From: Tritrichomonas foetus
Taxonomy: Eukaryota > Parabasalia > Tritrichomonadida > Tritrichomonadidae
DNA length: 64,000 nt
Direction: 5' to 3'
Assembly (NCBI GenBank): GCA_001839685.1
Contig: MLAK01001037.1
Coordinates: forward strand, 18,897-82,896
Positions 17,172 through 28,057 of this stretch are shown here, in pieces (positions within the stretch are counted from its first letter, which is position 1; every line of letters begins with the position of its first letter). Position numbers and translations under genes: made by a program. Below the pieces are notes generated by a model, which had not been told where the DNA came from, did not search any database, and saw only the letters and a list, made by a program, of their open reading frames with translations.

Positions 17172-20100
17172 ATGACTTTTGATCCAACACCGCAGATTCT
17201 CCAAGTTTTTTCTGGATCAAGTGGAAGCAATTATTTGACTCAAATTCAAAATCCACAATTCAAAGAAATTTTGTCTTCGATTTCATTGCCGCAATATTCT
17301 AATCGAGAAATTCAGCAGTATTCCACAGGCAGCAGTAATAAAACTCATCAGTTAATTTCAGCAGCTTTGAAAAACCTATCGTTTAGTTTTCAATTCGATC
17401 CAAATTTAATATCCAATTTATTATCACTTTTTGCTCGGAATGGTTTAAAACGAGGGATTGAAACAGAAATCGCTTCAAAAGTTGTACTTCTACTCGTACT
17501 TTCACTCACTTTAACTGAAAATGAGAATACAAAAGTATCTGATTATTCCAAATTAATAAAACTCATTTGTGAAGCTTCATTAAAAGAGCCTGCCAAAAAT
17601 ATAAAAAGTGCTTTGAATATTTCCGTGCTTTTTGTAGCCGAGTTATTTGTACAAAGAGCAACTTCATCAAAAATATCCCAAATTGAAAATTTCGAAATCC
17701 TTTTAGAATCAGAATTTTCTGAAGTTTTAGATTCTGTTAAACAAGCACTCCAAAAGATAAATATTGACAAAATAGACAATTTTTGTCTTTTTCTATTGAA
17801 AAAAGCTTCTCCAGCTAAAGGCTCGGAAATTCCACTTCATGCAAAAGTTGCCATAAACTTTATTTCCGGTGTAGCTAAAGGACCACGCGCAGTATTTAGC
17901 AGTGAAGCAGCAAGACAAATTGTGATGCTCGCATCCCGCCCGCTTTTAGCTTTTGATGCTGAAGCTCTCGATTTTTTTGTTGCGCTTTCTCGATTCACTG
18001 AAAAATCCGTAAGTGAACAGGTTGTTGATATGATTGCTGATTCTTTAAATGTTCAACTTTTAACAGCTGCAGCAACAGGTGATACTCTTGTTGATGGGTT
18101 TATTCAAATTCCAAAAGAAGAAATCATTAAAACAAGAGAAACTGACACAAATAATGATATAAAATATGATGTAAAATCTAAGAATAAGACTGAAACATTA
18201 AATGAAAGCGGAAATAATGATAGTGGAAATACTGAAAATGAAAGTGATATTGTTACCGATTTTTTGAATAGCAATGAGACTACAGGAGAAAGTTATGATG
18301 GTATCAATTTAAATGATGATTATTATTTAAATTATGAAAAAAATAATATTTCTCTAAATGATAATCTTGAATATATGACCAGCCATTATAACATTAATAA
18401 TTTAAATGAAAATGATGTTGATGATAATCAAGAAAATGAAAGCGAAATTATGAATGATGTAATTGCAGAAAATGAATCTGAAGTTAACTTGGTAAAAATA
18501 ATTCCACCAAGAATAAATTCACAGTCTAGTATTTCAAATAATAAATCTAGAACAAATCAATCATTTGAAAAAAGAGTTCCCAAAATCGGTGAAAGAAAGC
18601 CAATTCCAGTTAAATTAAATTTATCTTCATATAATTTAAAAAAAGATATAAATTTATGCGGAAACAAACATTTATATCACATTTCTCCAAGATTATCATT
18701 AAAAGATATTAGAAATCCAAATAATTCTCCTAATAATACACAAAGGTTCGACGAAATTTTTGATAAAGTGAAGCAACCTCTTTCTCCAAGAGCTTCACAA
18801 AATTATACATTCAATTATGACTACTTTCATCAGAAAAACATTGGTCATGATCGAAGAAATAATGTAAAAGATCACAGACAAGGTGATTTTCGAAGCAATG
18901 TTACGAAAAGAGAGGTAATAGAAAAATGTATTTTTAAATTTCCTCATAAAGAAACATTTTGTTCTGGTTTCGATCCAACTCCTCACATTAACAAATTTGA
19001 TGATGATTGGAGTTGTATTGTTACACCAGATGTTTTATCAAGTATCAAAAAACTTGTTCATGCATTCCGAGGAAACGATATCCTGATCAAAAGGCTTCTT
19101 GAATCAGCTGGAAAATGTGCAACAAAATCTCGTTCACAATTAGCATCACAAGCCGCACTTGTGGCACTCCTACTTGAAGCAAAAGAAGCAGGTTGTTCAG
19201 TTTCTGAAGCATCAGCAGCTATTGACATCAAACAAATATTTAATCCTGATTTTATCGCAGCCACTGGAACACCAGCTAATTGTCTTCGATCTAGAACTGT
19301 TTCACTTGCAGTTGAAGATTGTGATCTTTTATTTGTTTCTTTATTACAACTTTCTTCAAAACATCCCCATATTTTTTTGGAAGTAATTTCAACACTCACT
19401 GCTATTCATCAACGATTGGTTGTTCTCGTTGTAGAAAAATGTAATTCAACATTGATTCCTTTGGCTCAAGCAGCTGCTTCAATGCAAAAAATATCTGATG
19501 AGCAAACAGATGAGCATCCATTGGAAGTTGTAGACAAAGCTCGAGGCGCTTTTCTTGTTCTTGCCAAAATGATTGGAGAAAGTGATGAAGCACAAAAAAC
19601 TGTATTTTCTTGTTCACCTTTTACACGAGTCATTTTATCTTTTGTTTTTGATGAGAAAACACGTGAATATACATTATCAGTGATTGAAAACGCACTGAAA
19701 GAATGTGGTGATTTACCTGTTCTTTCGTTGGAACTTGCGGATATTATTAAATATTGTTTCTATAATTTTTCTGAAAAGTCAACATTACTTGCACTATTTG
19801 TTGTTCAAACAGTAAATAGAGCAGCTCAACTTAAAACAGAAACATTGAAGAACTTTATTGTATTTTCAAATGCTTTATTTGAAATGATGAATAAGCTTTT
19901 CCAAAGTGAATCATGTCGATTGCTATTTCAAGAAATAATGATTTTTATTTCTCTATTTTCACCCTATGCCAAAAAATTTGTTGTTCGTCATAAAGATAGT
20001 ATTAAAAATGCAGCTAATAAACTTTATGAAAATGAAGAAAATCCTAGATTCCTCTATGTTTCTTTAATTAAAATCGCTATTGATGAAAAGAAATGCTTAA

Positions 20101-23100
20101 TAAGACATCCCATCTTACTTCCACTTATTTTTGAGCTATATAGAGGCAATGAATTATTTGATTTACTTGATGAGTTATTGAATAATCCAATTAATATAGC
20201 ATGGTGTAATGTAGTCTGCCTCGACAATAATCTTTTATTAGCTTTGGATGAAAATAAAGAAGATAAACAGAAAATCGAAAAACTTTTTACAAAAATTGCA
20301 CTAGTTTCTATTTCAAGCTCTTCACTTTTTTCCTATTTACGACTTCTTTCACCACGAAATGGCAAAATTCCTACAAATGCTCCTTACTTTTTATCATATC
20401 TAGACCAACTTCTTGTTGCTTCATTAAAGGCACAAAATGAATCATGGCCTTTAGAACCGAGGAAAATTTTACACCAAGCAACTATTAATGTCCCCAAAAG
20501 TGAATTTTCTTTCACTGGCTGGGTATTTGTTAATACTATGATGCCAACTTATTATCCATGTATTTTTAAGATTCTTAATGATAAAAATAAAATTGTATGT
20601 GAAGTATTCTTCAGAATGAAGAAATTATTCATTTCTTGTGATAACAAACGAAAACGTCCATCAGTACAACTTGATTTTACGTTCCCATCAGACGAATGGT
20701 CATTTATTTCTCTCAATTTCAAAAGAGAAGAAAATGATACGTTTATAGAACTTTATGCTAACTGTAAAAAAGTCGCCAGTGTCAGAGTACAAGAAAGTTT
20801 GTTTTCTTTCTTAAATGAAGAGCAGTTATCCTTTATTTTTGGCGGGGCTCTCGATGATGTTTCTGTTGAAACAAACTTCCCTTGTAAACTTGGGCCCTTT
20901 GCAATTTTAGATGATTTCACTGTGAATAATATGAAAGTAATGTATAATGATGATCAACGTTTCTTTGGAAGAAATTGTAATTCTACTTTATTATTAAAAT
21001 ACCAACCATATGCTTTTGGACCTCGACACCAGCAAAGAACACTTGCATCATCTCTTGTCCTTAAAATGAGAATAGAAGCCTTAATTCCTCTTTTTGAAAT
21101 ACTTTCACTCCCACTTGAAACACATGATGGTGAAATTCATGAAGAAGAGGGGAATATTCAAAAAGATAAATCACTTATTGATTTAGTGTTTTCGATTTTT
21201 ACTCATGCATTTCATTTCGGATCGACAATTGAAGATAGTTTTCATAATAGTAATGGTTTTGGTATAATTTCACATATTTTATTACAACCAAAATCTGCGC
21301 CATTAATCAATTCCTCGCTTTATTTTAGCTTTTATAAACTTTACACTGGACTTATGACAGAAGATCTAAAAATAGATTTATTCAACACAATTCTTCTTAA
21401 TTTCCATCTGTGGTCTTCTACACTCCGTTCAGAAACAGTCATCATTGTTGATCATTGGCTAAATACACTTGTCCCTAAGCATCTTAAGCATGTAATTCAG
21501 AACAATACTTTTTCATCATTATTAAATATGACAATACTCACATTTCATGATGAGGAAGATTTAAAGTTTATTCATCCAAATACAAATAACTATGAATACG
21601 CATGCCAATATTGTCTAAAATCAAAAGACAGCTGTAATAATGAAAGATATAATACAGAAGATCTGAAAATTCCAGAAAATAATGACTTTAAAGCAGAAAC
21701 AAGTGAAACAAAGACAATAATGGATATCATGTTCCAAATTTTATTGGTAATATCTTATGAAATATTTACGTTTGACGATTATCTTCTACTTGTTTCTTAT
21801 CTTTCAAAGACTAATTCACCAACATTGAATAATAATATTATGAATCTATTAAAGCAAATGATTCTTGTTCATCCAGAATCTCTTCAAACAGTTTTTGCGA
21901 ATGAAACAGCGCTTTCACGTCTTAATGCAGTTTTTTCGAGTACAGAATCAGTTGGTGCTGTTGCAGCCACTCTTGAAATTATTGTTTTTCTACATAAAGC
22001 GCAAATGATATCAACTATTTCATTACAAGATCATCTCGATGCAGTTGTTTCTCATATTCCAGTTCCACTTTTCTGTAAAGAATTGTTTGATCGTATTGTT
22101 GGTTTAATGGCACAAGCAACACCTGAATTATTCTCATTATGTTGCTGGATCGCAGCTGTTATTGGAGATAAATGTAATAGAGAAGTAATTTTAGAAAACA
22201 TTCAACCATCAGAAAAAATAGTTATACCCCTTTGGGCTTTAGCCCCAGCTTTATTAGCAGCTCGAAGCGATCTTAAATATGGTACTAAAATTGTCAATTT
22301 TTTAGCTGATTGTTGTAATTGTATTAATAATTCAGCTGAACAATTACAAACTATTTTCTTTAGTATTTCAATTGTTTGTAGTTCCGTTAATGTCAATCCA
22401 GCGCCATTGCAAAACGCATTTCTTAAACATATTTTAGAAATTTATATAAAAAAGAAAGAACAACACATTAATGATATTTTACTCAAGCTTATATCAAATT
22501 ATTTATTCTATCGAGATCTCCGATATTACTCAATGCCTAAATTCTTTGAAGGAACTCCTTTTTCGGGATGGGAAAAAGATTTAGCCACCAAAGAAAAACG
22601 GAGAACTAGTGACAAAGATATACTTCAAATGCAAATCTATAGTACTGATGTTTCACGTTTACAGTTTAAAGCATTAAGTGATTTCTCTTCTAAAATATTA
22701 AATGCTTGCAAAACGAAGATTGGTGCAATCGGATACTTTGGATTAAGATTTGAAAAACAACCATTTAAATGGGCTGATAGAGAAATTGCACTTTTGTTGT
22801 TAAAGTACATGGTGAACTATCAGAAAAATGAATCACAATTACGCCTTCAATATTTATTATTATATTTCCTTATTTCATGTGCTAAAAATACTCCAATTAT
22901 TGAATATATTCGCACAATAGATAACCCAACAATGTCTGTACCAATTAAAAACATTGATGCTTTTCAACAAGTTGTTGATTTAGTATGTTTTCAACTCGAT
23001 AAATTAAATGTTAAAGATATCCATCTTTTAAATTGTAAATCACAAAACTTTCGTGTAAACGGACAGTCATATTTCCAATACTTAACAGTAACATGTGATT

Positions 23101-25781
23101 CTGGTTCAGCATATGATGATCTTTTAAAGGAGGTTCTAAACACGAGAAAAAAGGTAAATGATCTATTTACTGGAATTCTTAAAATACCAACTGATAGACA
23201 TCAAGGATTTTTCAAAGTATCTCAAAAGAAAACTTTCATTGAGTATGCCAATAGTCTATATCGTCAACGCTTTATATATAAATCCTTATTTGAAAGCTTG
23301 ACAATTGACAATGCTCCATTTGCTTCAATGATTTCACCGAACTCAAAACATTACTTACGTGATTCAACACTTATTGGACAGCTTATTCCATTACAGACCA
23401 AAACTAACCATCACTTTTGCGACCATAAAGAAGCTGCCCAAGTTAGAGATAAAATTACTCAAAATGGAGAAATCATTAATCGGAACATACTTAAACTTAT
23501 TAGTGATGAAGAGAAGAACTGCGACATGATCTCAATTAAACGGATTGAGCCAGCTATAATCGAATTTCAGAATCGTGAATTAAAAATTTTGAAACTAAGG
23601 AACTATAAATTAATAAGAATTTCTTTGGCTGACTTGAAATGGGTCACACGCGTGACTGAACTTCATCGTCACGTTGCTTTAGAAATTATCACTGTTTTTG
23701 GTGATTCTTATTTCCTTTCGTTTTCTACAAAAGAGATACGTGATAAAATATTCGAAAAATTAAGACTTTATGGAAAATCATTTGAACCTTTAACAGATAA
23801 ATGGCTTGCAGGAAATATTTCGAATTTTGATTATCTTCTTTCATTGAATTATGCAGCTGGCCGAAGTTTCAACAATCCAGCACAATATCCAATTTTCCCA
23901 TTTGTACTTGCTGATTATGACAGTGAGAAGCTTGATTTAGGCGCAGAAGATACTTTTCGAGATTTATCAAAACCATCTGGCCTTCTTGGAGAAGAAAAAG
24001 CTAATTCACTTCGTCTTCAAATGGCCAATCTCAAAAAATTAGGAGAAAAGCCATATCTTTTTAGTGCAGCTCCTTCTTGTCCTTTAAGCTTGTATTTAAT
24101 GCTAATTCGACTTGAACCATTTACAAGTTTGCATATAGAAATGCATGGTGGACGTTTTGATGATAAAAAGAGATTGTTTAACTCCATACCTGAACTTTAT
24201 TCAAATATTCGCGATGATGCTAATGATTACCGAGAACTCTGTCCAGAATTCTACTTCTGTCCAGAGTTTCTCACAAATAAGGATAGATTTGATATTGGCA
24301 TTGATGATGTCATCCTTCCTAAATGGGCTTCTTCACCAGAGGAGTTCATTTACATGCATCGAAAAGCTTTAGAAAGTCGAAAAGTTCGTGCAAAGCTCCA
24401 CGAATGGATCGATTTGCTTTTTGGAGTATTGCAGAAATCAGAAAATAATATTTATGAACCACGCTTATATGAAGATGCATGGAGTTCTTCAAATTCACCC
24501 GAATCTGACGAATCTCTAAAATCATCGAAGCTTTGCCTTGGACAAATTCCGCTTCAATTATTCAAAAAGAATCATCAACCATTTGTTTCTAAAACCCAAC
24601 CATTAGCACGTCTTGAAATTCGCCAAGCAGAAGTTAAAGTTGGTACTGGATTAGTATTTGCAACAGCATTTTCTGCAACTTCAAGAACCGTAAAACTTCT
24701 TTTTGTTGATGAAAAATTTGCAAGACGAACAATATCTTTTGATACTGTTACATTAGAATCAACTGAACTCCGTTTTGAAAAAGCTTTTCAAGACAATAAT
24801 TCACCAAGATCTCAAGCAAGCAACAACAACAACATTAATGCAAATACTACATTATACAATAACAATCAAAATAATAATTCTCAAGAAATGAGAGCTAATC
24901 AGATTTCTTCACAAATTAGTAATTTCAATTCAAATATTTGTTCTAATTTTGATAGTCTAAATACTATCAGTCCTGTTAATATAAACAGGAATAATAATCG
25001 GAATGTGAATATTAATAATCTGAATCTCAATTTGAATGCAAAATCAGATCGAAAAATATTTCCTGCATTTTCTTCATCAATGCTCGTAATTTGCTCAAAT
25101 CAAAATTCATTCTTGTTGAATGAAAATGGTGAATATTTTACATTCCCAAAGAAATATATTTTATCAGCAAGTGACTCTCAGTCGCTTGTCAATGTATGTA
25201 ATGATTCTCTTGTATATTTATTTAGAAAAAATGAACTCAAATTACCTCGACGAAGATTGCATTACTTTGGTGAAACAGCAATTTCTTGTGTTGCTGTTTC
25301 ATCAAAACTTGGATTAATAGTAATTGCTGCTAAAGACTCAACAATAACCTATTTGTCACTATATCATTCATCAATGAAATTAGCAACCCTTCCAGATAAA
25401 TTAATTGCCAGAAAAATTGTATTTTGTAAAGCAATTGGTTTTATGGTAGTTTATGCATCAATTGGCCAAAAACATGAATTGATTTCTCTTACAATAAATA
25501 GTGATCTTATTGCTCGTAAAGCACTTCCAAGTGAACTTGTTGCAATCGAATCATTCTATACAGCAACCCGTGGAATTGATCATCTTATTTTTGTTGATCG
25601 TGACAATAAAGTACATGCATGCGAAGCATATACTTTAGATCAGCGTCGGTTAATTACCGAATTACCATCACGACCAATCTTATTCAAATTCAAATCTAAT
25701 CTTCGTGCCATTATCTCCATTACATATTCCGGTGATATGACAATTATTCCTTCTGATAGAGCAGCAGCAGAAGACTTTTGA
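17172..25781 (+). CDS. Giant PH-BEACH (LYST/NBEAL-like) protein
   Basis: A 2869-residue scaffold of the BEACH family, which acts in vesicle and lysosome-related organelle traffic. From N to C: a helical ARM-like region; a long Asn/Glu-rich insert (about 340-590); more helical repeats; a concanavalin/LamG-like module near 1113-1210 (FSFTGWVFVN ... DEWSFISLNF); a PH-like module near 2085-2190 (IIEFQNRELKILKL); and a BEACH domain near 2200-2440, recognised by NISNFDYLLSLNYAAGRSF, QYPIFPFVLADY, LGEKPYLFSAAPSCPLSLYL and FYFCPEFLTN. A second Asn-rich insert (about 2536-2623) precedes a C-terminal propeller-like part. The order ConA, PH, BEACH, WD-like is typical of the family. The start is supported by TCA one base before ATG. 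The downstream EF-hand gene is convergent. Confidence 0.92.
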   Translation: MTFDPTPQILQVFSGSSGSNYLTQIQNPQFKEILSSISLPQYSNREIQQYSTGSSNKTHQLISAALKNLSFSFQFDPNLISNLLSLFARNGLKRGIETEIASKVVLLLVLSLTLTENENTKVSDYSKLIKLICEASLKEPAKNIKSALNISVLFVAELFVQRATSSKISQIENFEILLESEFSEVLDSVKQALQKINIDKIDNFCLFLLKKASPAKGSEIPLHAKVAINFISGVAKGPRAVFSSEAARQIVMLASRPLLAFDAEALDFFVALSRFTEKSVSEQVVDMIADSLNVQLLTAAATGDTLVDGFIQIPKEEIIKTRETDTNNDIKYDVKSKNKTETLNESGNNDSGNTENESDIVTDFLNSNETTGESYDGINLNDDYYLNYEKNNISLNDNLEYMTSHYNINNLNENDVDDNQENESEIMNDVIAENESEVNLVKIIPPRINSQSSISNNKSRTNQSFEKRVPKIGERKPIPVKLNLSSYNLKKDINLCGNKHLYHISPRLSLKDIRNPNNSPNNTQRFDEIFDKVKQPLSPRASQNYTFNYDYFHQKNIGHDRRNNVKDHRQGDFRSNVTKREVIEKCIFKFPHKETFCSGFDPTPHINKFDDDWSCIVTPDVLSSIKKLVHAFRGNDILIKRLLESAGKCATKSRSQLASQAALVALLLEAKEAGCSVSEASAAIDIKQIFNPDFIAATGTPANCLRSRTVSLAVEDCDLLFVSLLQLSSKHPHIFLEVISTLTAIHQRLVVLVVEKCNSTLIPLAQAAASMQKISDEQTDEHPLEVVDKARGAFLVLAKMIGESDEAQKTVFSCSPFTRVILSFVFDEKTREYTLSVIENALKECGDLPVLSLELADIIKYCFYNFSEKSTLLALFVVQTVNRAAQLKTETLKNFIVFSNALFEMMNKLFQSESCRLLFQEIMIFISLFSPYAKKFVVRHKDSIKNAANKLYENEENPRFLYVSLIKIAIDEKKCLIRHPILLPLIFELYRGNELFDLLDELLNNPINIAWCNVVCLDNNLLLALDENKEDKQKIEKLFTKIALVSISSSSLFSYLRLLSPRNGKIPTNAPYFLSYLDQLLVASLKAQNESWPLEPRKILHQATINVPKSEFSFTGWVFVNTMMPTYYPCIFKILNDKNKIVCEVFFRMKKLFISCDNKRKRPSVQLDFTFPSDEWSFISLNFKREENDTFIELYANCKKVASVRVQESLFSFLNEEQLSFIFGGALDDVSVETNFPCKLGPFAILDDFTVNNMKVMYNDDQRFFGRNCNSTLLLKYQPYAFGPRHQQRTLASSLVLKMRIEALIPLFEILSLPLETHDGEIHEEEGNIQKDKSLIDLVFSIFTHAFHFGSTIEDSFHNSNGFGIISHILLQPKSAPLINSSLYFSFYKLYTGLMTEDLKIDLFNTILLNFHLWSSTLRSETVIIVDHWLNTLVPKHLKHVIQNNTFSSLLNMTILTFHDEEDLKFIHPNTNNYEYACQYCLKSKDSCNNERYNTEDLKIPENNDFKAETSETKTIMDIMFQILLVISYEIFTFDDYLLLVSYLSKTNSPTLNNNIMNLLKQMILVHPESLQTVFANETALSRLNAVFSSTESVGAVAATLEIIVFLHKAQMISTISLQDHLDAVVSHIPVPLFCKELFDRIVGLMAQATPELFSLCCWIAAVIGDKCNREVILENIQPSEKIVIPLWALAPALLAARSDLKYGTKIVNFLADCCNCINNSAEQLQTIFFSISIVCSSVNVNPAPLQNAFLKHILEIYIKKKEQHINDILLKLISNYLFYRDLRYYSMPKFFEGTPFSGWEKDLATKEKRRTSDKDILQMQIYSTDVSRLQFKALSDFSSKILNACKTKIGAIGYFGLRFEKQPFKWADREIALLLLKYMVNYQKNESQLRLQYLLLYFLISCAKNTPIIEYIRTIDNPTMSVPIKNIDAFQQVVDLVCFQLDKLNVKDIHLLNCKSQNFRVNGQSYFQYLTVTCDSGSAYDDLLKEVLNTRKKVNDLFTGILKIPTDRHQGFFKVSQKKTFIEYANSLYRQRFIYKSLFESLTIDNAPFASMISPNSKHYLRDSTLIGQLIPLQTKTNHHFCDHKEAAQVRDKITQNGEIINRNILKLISDEEKNCDMISIKRIEPAIIEFQNRELKILKLRNYKLIRISLADLKWVTRVTELHRHVALEIITVFGDSYFLSFSTKEIRDKIFEKLRLYGKSFEPLTDKWLAGNISNFDYLLSLNYAAGRSFNNPAQYPIFPFVLADYDSEKLDLGAEDTFRDLSKPSGLLGEEKANSLRLQMANLKKLGEKPYLFSAAPSCPLSLYLMLIRLEPFTSLHIEMHGGRFDDKKRLFNSIPELYSNIRDDANDYRELCPEFYFCPEFLTNKDRFDIGIDDVILPKWASSPEEFIYMHRKALESRKVRAKLHEWIDLLFGVLQKSENNIYEPRLYEDAWSSSNSPESDESLKSSKLCLGQIPLQLFKKNHQPFVSKTQPLARLEIRQAEVKVGTGLVFATAFSATSRTVKLLFVDEKFARRTISFDTVTLESTELRFEKAFQDNNSPRSQASNNNNINANTTLYNNNQNNNSQEMRANQISSQISNFNSNICSNFDSLNTISPVNINRNNNRNVNINNLNLNLNAKSDRKIFPAFSSSMLVICSNQNSFLLNENGEYFTFPKKYILSASDSQSLVNVCNDSLVYLFRKNELKLPRRRLHYFGETAISCVAVSSKLGLIVIAAKDSTITYLSLYHSSMKLATLPDKLIARKIVFCKAIGFMVVYASIGQKHELISLTINSDLIARKALPSELVAIESFYTATRGIDHLIFVDRDNKVHACEAYTLDQRRLITELPSRPILFKFKSNLRAIISITYSGDMTIIPSDRAAAEDF

Positions 25782-26107
25782 TATGAATATAATTTCATCT
25801 TTTTTGTTTATTTCTAAATAAAGTTATGCGATATTAATATTAATTATTATATTTGTTTATTTTATTCTTTTGTGAATACTAGCAAAATCTATTGTAATAA
25901 GATGTCCAATGTCATTGGTGACTATCCATTTGAGCAATTCTTCGGAAATTGACAAATCTCATACATTTAGTTGGTCGAGGGAAAAACTTGCATGGCTAAT
26001 TTTATATGTTATCATGTATTGTAAATTAACAATATTCTAAAGAAGAAAATCAATATGAATATTAATCTTGGCAATATTTTAGTCTTAAAAGGAAACATTT
26101 CACTATT
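25782..26107. other. Convergent intergenic region with hairpin and ORF relic
   Basis: 326 bases between the BEACH and EF-hand genes. It holds the UUCG hairpin annotated at 25928-25957 and a small hairpin CCAAT-GTC-ATTGG at 25904-25916. On the minus strand about 25860-26010 reads like protein (MITYKISHASFSLDQLNV, stop, then DLSISEELLKWIVTNDI), so the region may be a gene fragment rather than an RNA. Confidence 0.45.
25928..25957 (+). other. Hairpin with UUCG tetraloop
   Basis: ATTTG (25928-25932) pairs with CAAAT (25953-25957), then CAATTC pairs with GAAATTG with one bulged A, closing a C(UUCG)G loop. Eleven pairs in total. The cUUCGg loop is an exceptionally stable class in RNA. It could be a 3'-end element of the BEACH transcript, part of a small RNA, or a by-product of a coding fragment on the other strand. 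Confidence 0.4.
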
Positions 26108-26671
26108 TTATTTTCCAACGAGTATCGCTCGATACTCTTCATAGTTAAGAAAGCCGTCTCCATCTGTATCGAAGATGTCAATGAGTCCCTGCAACTCATC
26201 ATCTTTGATCTTCTTTCCTTCACCAAGCTGAGCGAGGGCCACTCTGAGCTGCTCTACTCCGATTTTTCCGGTGTTTTGGGGATCGAATAATGAAAAGGCG
26301 CGAGAAATTTCATCTTCAATGTTTCGTGAAGAAAGTTGAGTTGTTACAACTTGAGTGAATTCTTCGAAATTCAAGAAATCGCGGCGGCTGTTGCCACATT
26401 CTTCCTCTTCTTCTTCTTCTTCGAATCTACGGCTGTTTTGGTTTTTCTTCTTTTGAGAGTTGCGAAGATTGTCAATGATTTCTCGAACATCGGCTTTCTT
26501 GACATCAAAACCAATTGCTCGAAGTGCTGCTTTTAATTCAAATGGTTCAATGAAGCCAGAATGATTCACATCGAAAATATTGAAGACTTCTCTCATATCT
26601 AAAACTTGATCTTCGCTAACATTTGGTTTCTTTGGATGCCTCGGTGATTTTCGTGGAGTTGTAATCGACAT
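26108..26671 (-). CDS. EF-hand calcium-binding protein, centrin/calmodulin class
   Basis: A 187-residue protein of the four-EF-hand class, close to centrins, which organise basal bodies and contractile fibres. EF1 has a complete loop (DVNHSGFIEPFE). EF2 has lost its loop: the region between EIIDNLRN and NFEEF is replaced by a Lys/Asn and poly-Glu insert. EF3 (DPQNTGKIGVEQ) ends in Gln instead of Glu, so calcium binding is doubtful. EF4 is canonical (DTDGDGFLNYEE). Calcium binding at EF1 and EF4 is therefore the best guess. The basic N-terminus (TPRKSPRHPKKP) is like centrin N-terminal tails. The ATG at 26671 is chosen because the codon before it is TTG; TCAAATTTGATG forms an Inr-like leader. 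Confidence 0.88.
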   Translation of the reverse strand: MSITTPRKSPRHPKKPNVSEDQVLDMREVFNIFDVNHSGFIEPFELKAALRAIGFDVKKADVREIIDNLRNSQKKKNQNSRRFEEEEEEEECGNSRRDFLNFEEFTQVVTTQLSSRNIEDEISRAFSLFDPQNTGKIGVEQLRVALAQLGEGKKIKDDELQGLIDIFDTDGDGFLNYEEYRAILVGK

Positions 26672-28057
26672 CAAATTTGACCGTTAAGCCAAATTGAAAA
26701 GAAAGAAAAAGAATATTTGAAATACTAGGAAAAGTGACATCTATAAATGGTCAAACGTTTGATATTTCACTTTTCGGGCCCAAAAATATTGGAGGATAAA
26801 TATTTTCGAAAGATTATCTTAAGAGAAAGAATTGACTTGATTCATATCATATGATATGAATATTTTTTGAAAATTCAATTATAATTAATACATATTGACC
26901 ATAACAGATGATATATGGCCAATTTAATGAAATGCGAAATTAAATTTGTTCGTTAAACCCAATCAATCCCCAAGTGATATCATTTGTAGTGAAAGTATAG
27001 GGTCTATGCTATATAGATAAAAGTTAATGACACATTATTTTTCACTTAATAGAATCACGATATTTTTATTTTTTATATCATGCTCTGATTCCCTCTTTTA
27101 TGCATCAACATTGGGCGATGGAAATATTCGAGACTTTCTCACACAAAATGTCAAACTGTAATATCACAATTTTCATTTGAAAAAACTGTAAATATGGTAA
27201 AAAATGCAGTATTTTGATTAAAAAAATAAGTTAACTCAGGAAACACAATTGGCCCCAATCGTTACATTTGAATCAAAATAATTTCTCCAAAAAATAACTC
27301 TTTCACTTGTTTTATTCTCAAAATCTACTGTAGCTCAGAAGTAATTGACTTTTTGAATATTATGAAAAAAATTAAACTCGCATAAAATTTCTTGAAAGCT
27401 GATAATTCTATATGACTATTTTAACTCAAAATTTGACTTCTTCGCAATTCTGATTGAAGGAATTACGACAGAGTTTACTTCATCTGATTAATGATTCATA
27501 TTGAAGATTGGATTTTTAATCCATTGCTCATTTTTTGTTTCAAAATGAATTTTGTTTTTGACTATTTTTTTCTCAATTCACTAAACGTAACAGAATTAAC
27601 CTTTATTTCAAGATTCATGGAGATTGAAAGCTTTATTTCCACTTCTGTTTTCATGCTTGTAACATGTTTACTTTGATAAATTCTAAAACTCAATTCTTCT
27701 GAAAATGATGATGACAAGATTTCGGATTGGTTTTAAAAGATTGAAAAATTTCGTTTAGTATAAATCTGAACACTCAGTAAATATGTTAAATATAAATAAG
27801 TTTATGAGACAATGTTCAATGAATAATATCCTAAACTCAGAAATTTTCAGAACCAATTTACGTTTATTATTCGTTTAAGATACAATCATATTTCAATGGA
27901 TGTATCACCTTGTACATTTCTTTGAATCACAATTTAAATTATTTCTAAAGTTTTCAATGCAAAGACACAAATGATTTAAAATCATGTAATCAATTCATAT
28001 CAAAATGAAATAAATAAATAAATGAATTGAAAATCGTCATAAAAAATAAAAATATAA
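26672..28057. other. Divergent gene-poor region
   Basis: 1.4 kb of AT-rich DNA between divergent genes. It contains a perfect 22-base palindrome (ATTCATATCAT and its reverse complement) at 26840-26861. A short frame at 27491-27676 is Phe/Leu-rich and not convincing. TCATAA lies 19 bases before the start at 28058. I see nothing else. Confidence 0.55.
26840..26861. repeat. Perfect 22-base palindrome
   Basis: ATTCATATCAT followed directly by ATGATATGAAT. It lies about 170 bases upstream of the EF-hand gene. AT-rich DNA produces such palindromes by chance now and then, so function is not implied. Confidence 0.9.
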
